This document shows positions 5,784-8,530 of a stretch of DNA of 8,530 nt, piece by piece. Each line of letters begins with the position of its first letter. Position 1 is the stretch's first letter. Origin of the DNA: Ilumatobacteraceae bacterium (GTDB taxonomy: Bacteria; Actinomycetota; Acidimicrobiia; Acidimicrobiales; Ilumatobacteraceae). The notes beneath the pieces were generated by a model. The model had not been told where the DNA came from. It saw only the letters and a list, made by a program, of their open reading frames with translations, and ran no database searches. The stretch covers positions 1-8,530 of the forward strand of contig SKFX01000091.1 in assembly GCA_007117775.1 (NCBI GenBank), in the 5' to 3' direction. The position numbers and the translations under genes were made by a program.

Positions 5784-6539
5784 ATGTCACCACCGCGCCG
5801 ATCCCCCCGTCGAACCCGTGCTCTGGGATTCGTGGCTGCAGTTTCGGTGATGGCGACGGGTTGTCTCACCGGCCCGCGCCCGACACTGTCAGATGAGGCA
5901 AGTCTTCCGGCGACCGGAGATGCCCGTGTCGATGCGCTGGCCCAATCCCTGAGCGAGATGACACCCGGACCGTTCACCGCCAGCTATCAGATCACGAACA
6001 ACTTCGGCGCGATCTCTCGAGCAGCGACGGTAGTACACGATGACGATGAGCGCCGTTCGATCACCATCGGGCCGGTCAGATATCTCATCGATGGGGCGTC
6101 GGTGTCGACGTGTCGTCCGGCGCGCGCCAGCGACCGTCCCGACGCCGGCGATGACGGTGATAACGACGGTGAGACCGGTGCGGTGCCAGCCGCCGGAGAG
6201 GATCATGCCGTACTCGGAAGCGATGAGGTGATCTGCGGCGGCACCCTCGACGACGCCGCTGTCAGTGACCTGCAGGTCACCCATCAGTTCTACGACCGCA
6301 GTCCCGCCACCAGATTGAGTGCCGATGCCCGGCGTCGGATCGGCCCGATCGAGTTCTCTGAGGCCGAACTGGCCGGACGCGATGCACAGTGTGTGAGCAT
6401 CCCCGTCGACGGTGGGTCCAAGGTCTACTGCGTCCTCGACACCGGCATCCTCGCCACCTATCAGGGGCCCGATGTGATCATCGAACTCCTCGACTACACC
6501 ACCGAGATCGACCAACGCTCCTTCGATCCAGCTCCCTGA
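5784..6539 (+). CDS. Predicted secreted lipoprotein with an acidic DxDxDG loop (251 aa)
   Basis: A basic N-terminus (MSPPRRSPRRTR) precedes a hydrophobic core at about 13-25 and a lipobox-like MATGC, making Cys27 the likely lipidated residue. Ala at -3 is less usual than Leu. The mature protein is acidic and I do not recognise a domain. Its pattern of short strands (FTASYQITNNFG, RSITIGPVRYLIDG, SKVYCVLDTGILATYQ) suggests a beta-rich, LolA/LppX-like cup, but that is inference. Cys110 and Cys151 bracket a low-complexity acidic insert with DGDNDG (124-129), a DxDxDG calcium-loop-like motif. Cys203 and Cys216 could form a second disulfide. GAGGG lies 5 nt before the ATG and may be a Shine-Dalgarno. 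The frame stays open far upstream but there it is antisense to the membrane gene, so the start at the signal peptide is preferred. Confidence 0.83.
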   Translation: MSPPRRSPRRTRALGFVAAVSVMATGCLTGPRPTLSDEASLPATGDARVDALAQSLSEMTPGPFTASYQITNNFGAISRAATVVHDDDERRSITIGPVRYLIDGASVSTCRPARASDRPDAGDDGDNDGETGAVPAAGEDHAVLGSDEVICGGTLDDAAVSDLQVTHQFYDRSPATRLSADARRRIGPIEFSEAELAGRDAQCVSIPVDGGSKVYCVLDTGILATYQGPDVIIELLDYTTEIDQRSFDPAP

Positions 6540-6540
6540 A

Positions 6541-6563
6541 GAGGTCGGGTGACCAGCCACCTC
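6541..6563. terminator. Hairpin between convergent lipoprotein and peptidase genes
   Basis: Arms GAGGT(C)GG (6541-6548) and CCACCTC (6557-6563) form a 7-bp stem with one bulged C and an 8-nt loop. It begins 2 nt after the lipoprotein stop, in the 39-bp gap before the peptidase stop at 6579. Its position suits a bidirectional terminator. There is no T-tract on either side, which is common in high-G+C actinobacteria but lowers certainty. Confidence 0.35.
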
Positions 6564-6578
6564 CCTCGATCGGCCGAC

Positions 6579-7682
6579 TCAGACTGAGATCAGGTGGTGA
6601 TCAGAGTTGTTCATCGACACCGGCCCATCGGCCGTCGCCACCACGATGTCCTCCAGACGCATCCCCCAGCGGCCCGGGACGTAGATCCCCGGCTCGACAC
6701 TGAAGGCATGTCCATGTTCGAGGGCGAGGTCATTACCGTCGACGATGTAGGGATCCTCGTGTTCCTCGAGACCGATGCCATGTCCGGTGCGGTGCACGAA
6801 ATACTCGCCATAGCCGGCGTCTTCGATGACTTGGCGCGCCGCTCGATCCACCTGTGAGCATGCAGTGCCGACGGTCGCGGCAGCGACCGCGGCGCGCTGG
6901 GCGGTATGGAGGATCTCATAGGCCTCAGCGATCTCGGCGGGAATCGCGCCGGTCACCACACAGCGCGTCGTATCAGAGCAGTACCCCTTCATCGTGCCCC
7001 CGAAATCACACAGCACGATCTCATCTTCACCGATCACCCGAGCGCCGGCATGATGATGTGGGCTCGCGGCGTTCTCCCCGGCTGCGACGATGGCGAAGTT
7101 GACCCGATCATGGCCCTCGGCGACGATCCGCGCCGAGAGATCTGCCGACACCTCGGCCTCGGTGCGACCGACCAGGGGGATCTCACCGGCCTGAAGTTGC
7201 GCAGCAATCCGATCGACGGCGGCACCGGCTGCGGCCAGGGCTGCAATTTCGGCATCGTCTTTGCGCATCCGCAATGGTCCGACCACCTCGACGGCACGCC
7301 GGTACTCGACACCGGGGAGTTTGCCGAGCAGTTCAACGAGGAATCGGGCCCACATCTGATCGCCGATCGCCACGGTGCGCGCCTCGCGCGCCAGTGACGC
7401 CGCCAGCGCCACCGGATCATCGGTCTCGTCCCAAGGCTGGAGTTCGAAGACGCCGTCGAGGGGTTCCACACGGGCCACCTCGAGGCGTGGGATGAGCAGT
7501 GTCGGGACGCGGTGCTGATCGACCACGAGCATGGTCAGACGCTCGAGCGGCATGGCCTCATAGCCGGTGAGATACGGAAGGTCATGGCCGGCCGACAACA
7601 TCACCGCATCGACGCCGCGCTCAGACATCGCAGCTCGAACCCGCTCGATCCGGTGGCGGTAGACCTCAGCGATATCGCTCAT
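6579..7682 (-). CDS. M24B family Xaa-Pro peptidase (aminopeptidase P / prolidase-like, 367 aa)
   Basis: A cytoplasmic dinuclear metallopeptidase that cleaves the Xaa-Pro bond of peptides or dipeptides. The N-terminal creatinase-like domain is at about 1-130. The pita-bread catalytic domain follows at about 140-360. All five metal ligands are visible: Asp226 (LCDFGG), Asp237 (GYCSDTTR), His301 (RTGHGIGLEEHE), Glu330 (SVEPGIY) and Glu344 (MRLEDIV). SPHHH at 208-212 and His297 fit the substrate-site histidines. The length matches bacterial PepQ/PepP-type proteins; which specificity applies cannot be told. The ATG at 7682 starts the family-typical RIERVRAAMSERGVDAVM. The longer frame runs into lipA and is rejected. 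There is no Shine-Dalgarno; CAGAAT lies 6 nt before the ATG and could be a degenerate -10. It lies 71 bp downstream of lipA on the same strand. Confidence 0.94.
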   Translation of the reverse strand: MSDIAEVYRHRIERVRAAMSERGVDAVMLSAGHDLPYLTGYEAMPLERLTMLVVDQHRVPTLLIPRLEVARVEPLDGVFELQPWDETDDPVALAASLAREARTVAIGDQMWARFLVELLGKLPGVEYRRAVEVVGPLRMRKDDAEIAALAAAGAAVDRIAAQLQAGEIPLVGRTEAEVSADLSARIVAEGHDRVNFAIVAAGENAASPHHHAGARVIGEDEIVLCDFGGTMKGYCSDTTRCVVTGAIPAEIAEAYEILHTAQRAAVAAATVGTACSQVDRAARQVIEDAGYGEYFVHRTGHGIGLEEHEDPYIVDGNDLALEHGHAFSVEPGIYVPGRWGMRLEDIVVATADGPVSMNNSDHHLISV

Positions 7683-7724
7683 CGTCTCATTCTGCCAGCC
7701 GCGACCAGCGCGATCACATCGTTG

Positions 7725-7739
7725 CGGATACTCGATCCG
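7725..7739 (-). terminator. Small hairpin downstream of lipA
   Basis: CGGAT and ATCCG arms around a 5-nt loop lie 14 nt after the lipA stop, within the 71-bp gap before the peptidase gene. The stem is short and no T-run follows, so it is at best a weak terminator or attenuator; readthrough into the peptidase gene is likely. Confidence 0.2.
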
Positions 7740-7753
7740 AACCGAATCACGGC

Positions 7754-8530
7754 TCAGCGCGAGACGGTGACCGCGGTGACGCGCCCGGCGGCATCCTTCG
7801 CGTGGTAGCTCGAGCGGGTCAGTGGACTGGCCTCGACATGGCCGATACCGCACTGCTCCCCGATCTGTCTCCAGCGTTCGAATTCGTGCGGTTCCACCCA
7901 ACGCGCCACGGGTAGATGGTTCGAGGTCGGGCGCAGATACTGGCCGATCGTCACGATGTCGACGCCGATCTCTGCCAGATCCGACAGACATCCACGCACC
8001 TCATCGTCGGTCTCACCCATCCCGACGATGAGACTCGATTTGGTGACCAGCCCGGCACCTTTGGCTGCGGCGAGCACCGCGAGGCTGCGGGCATAGCCCG
8101 CCGAAGGCCGCGCCGCGCGCTGCAGCCGAGCCACCGTCTCGATGTTGTGATTCAAGACATCGGGACGCACATCGAACAACACCTGGAGCGATGCCAGGTC
8201 ACCTTTGGCATCTGAGATCAGGGTCTCGACGCGAGTTGACGGAGTCCGGGAGCGGATCGCGTCCACACACGCGGCCAGATGTCCCATCCCTGCATCATCG
8301 AGATCATCGCGCGCCACCATGGTCAACACTGCATAGTCCAGACCGAGTCGTTCAACGGCCTCAGCGACGCGATGCGGCTCATCGTCATCGGGGGCGACCG
8401 GACGACGGGTGTCCACCAGACAGAACCCACAGGCCCTCGTACAGCGCTCACCGAGCACCATGAACGTGGCAGTTCCCTCAGCCCAGCATTCCGAGAGGTT
8501 CGGACAGCCGGCATCTTCGCAGACCGTCAC
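7754..8530 (-). CDS. lipA: Lipoyl synthase, C-terminal ~258 residues (5' end outside window)
   Basis: A radical SAM enzyme that inserts two sulfurs into the octanoyl chain on lipoyl-carrier domains (the E2 subunits of 2-oxoacid dehydrogenases, and GcvH). Numbering visible residues from the edge, Cys4, Cys9 and Cys15 in CEDAGCPNLSEC bind the auxiliary 4Fe-4S cluster that is the sulfur source. Cys30, Cys34 and Cys37 in CTRACGFC bind the radical SAM cluster. The C-terminal RSSY (239-242) supplies the Ser ligand to the auxiliary cluster. VLNHNIETV and SSLIVGMGETDDEV are also family-typical. All key residues are intact. The GTG at the window edge is almost certainly an internal Val codon, since about 50-70 N-terminal residues are missing compared with usual lengths. 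lipB is not in the window, so the lipB-lipA pairing cannot be judged. Confidence 0.96.
   Translation of the reverse strand: MTVCEDAGCPNLSECWAEGTATFMVLGERCTRACGFCLVDTRRPVAPDDDEPHRVAEAVERLGLDYAVLTMVARDDLDDAGMGHLAACVDAIRSRTPSTRVETLISDAKGDLASLQVLFDVRPDVLNHNIETVARLQRAARPSAGYARSLAVLAAAKGAGLVTKSSLIVGMGETDDEVRGCLSDLAEIGVDIVTIGQYLRPTSNHLPVARWVEPHEFERWRQIGEQCGIGHVEASPLTRSSYHAKDAAGRVTAVTVSR

Noticed and set aside
7683..7991. Upstream extension of the peptidase frame into lipA
   Set aside because: The extension is Arg-rich and unlike M24B N-termini; the ATG at 7682 begins the family-typical helix.
8528..8530. GTG at the right edge as the lipA start
   Set aside because: It lies directly before the auxiliary-cluster cysteines; known lipoyl synthases have a longer N-terminal part, so this is an internal Val codon cut by the window.

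Overview
High-G+C DNA, densely packed, with coding on both strands. It contains an F420-type LLM oxidoreductase, a long-chain-type acyl-CoA dehydrogenase, a TesB-like thioesterase and lipoyl synthase. Starts mostly lack a Shine-Dalgarno sequence and instead have a TAN3T hexamer 7-10 nt upstream. Together these suggest an actinobacterium. Acidimicrobiia is my guess from gene content and style, not something the sequence proves. I see no RNA gene, insertion sequence, CRISPR array or phage gene.

Layout. Left edge (+): the C-terminal end of a membrane protein (2-112), then a 92-residue protein of unknown function (191-469). Five genes then lie end to end on the minus strand, transcribed from 5747 down to 522: an 8-TM membrane protein, an acyl-CoA dehydrogenase, a membrane-anchored beta-lactamase-fold serine hydrolase, a two-hotdog acyl-CoA thioesterase and an LLM flavin/F420 oxidoreductase. 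Junctions are 19 bp, a 1-bp TGATG overlap, 76 bp and a 4-bp ATGA overlap, so this looks like one operon, with likely internal promoters. A 36-bp gap separates it from a divergent lipoprotein gene (5784-6539, +). That gene converges on an M24B Xaa-Pro peptidase (6579-7682, -), which follows lipA (7754 to beyond the right edge, -).

How the genes may work together. The dehydrogenase and thioesterase both act on acyl-CoAs, which suggests lipid or acyl-chain turnover. The LLM enzyme would add an F420/FMN redox step. The serine hydrolase could release a substrate outside the membrane. This pathway is inference; no substrate can be read from the sequence. lipA and the peptidase look like ordinary housekeeping genes.

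The most interesting non-coding signals are the repeated TAN3T-N(7-10)-start arrangement, which fits leaderless transcripts even inside the operon, and a dyad-symmetric pair of -10 hexamers in the 36-bp divergent gap. I found no strong evidence for a wholly new system. The five-gene cluster with its orphan 8-TM protein and divergent acidic lipoprotein is the best candidate for follow-up.
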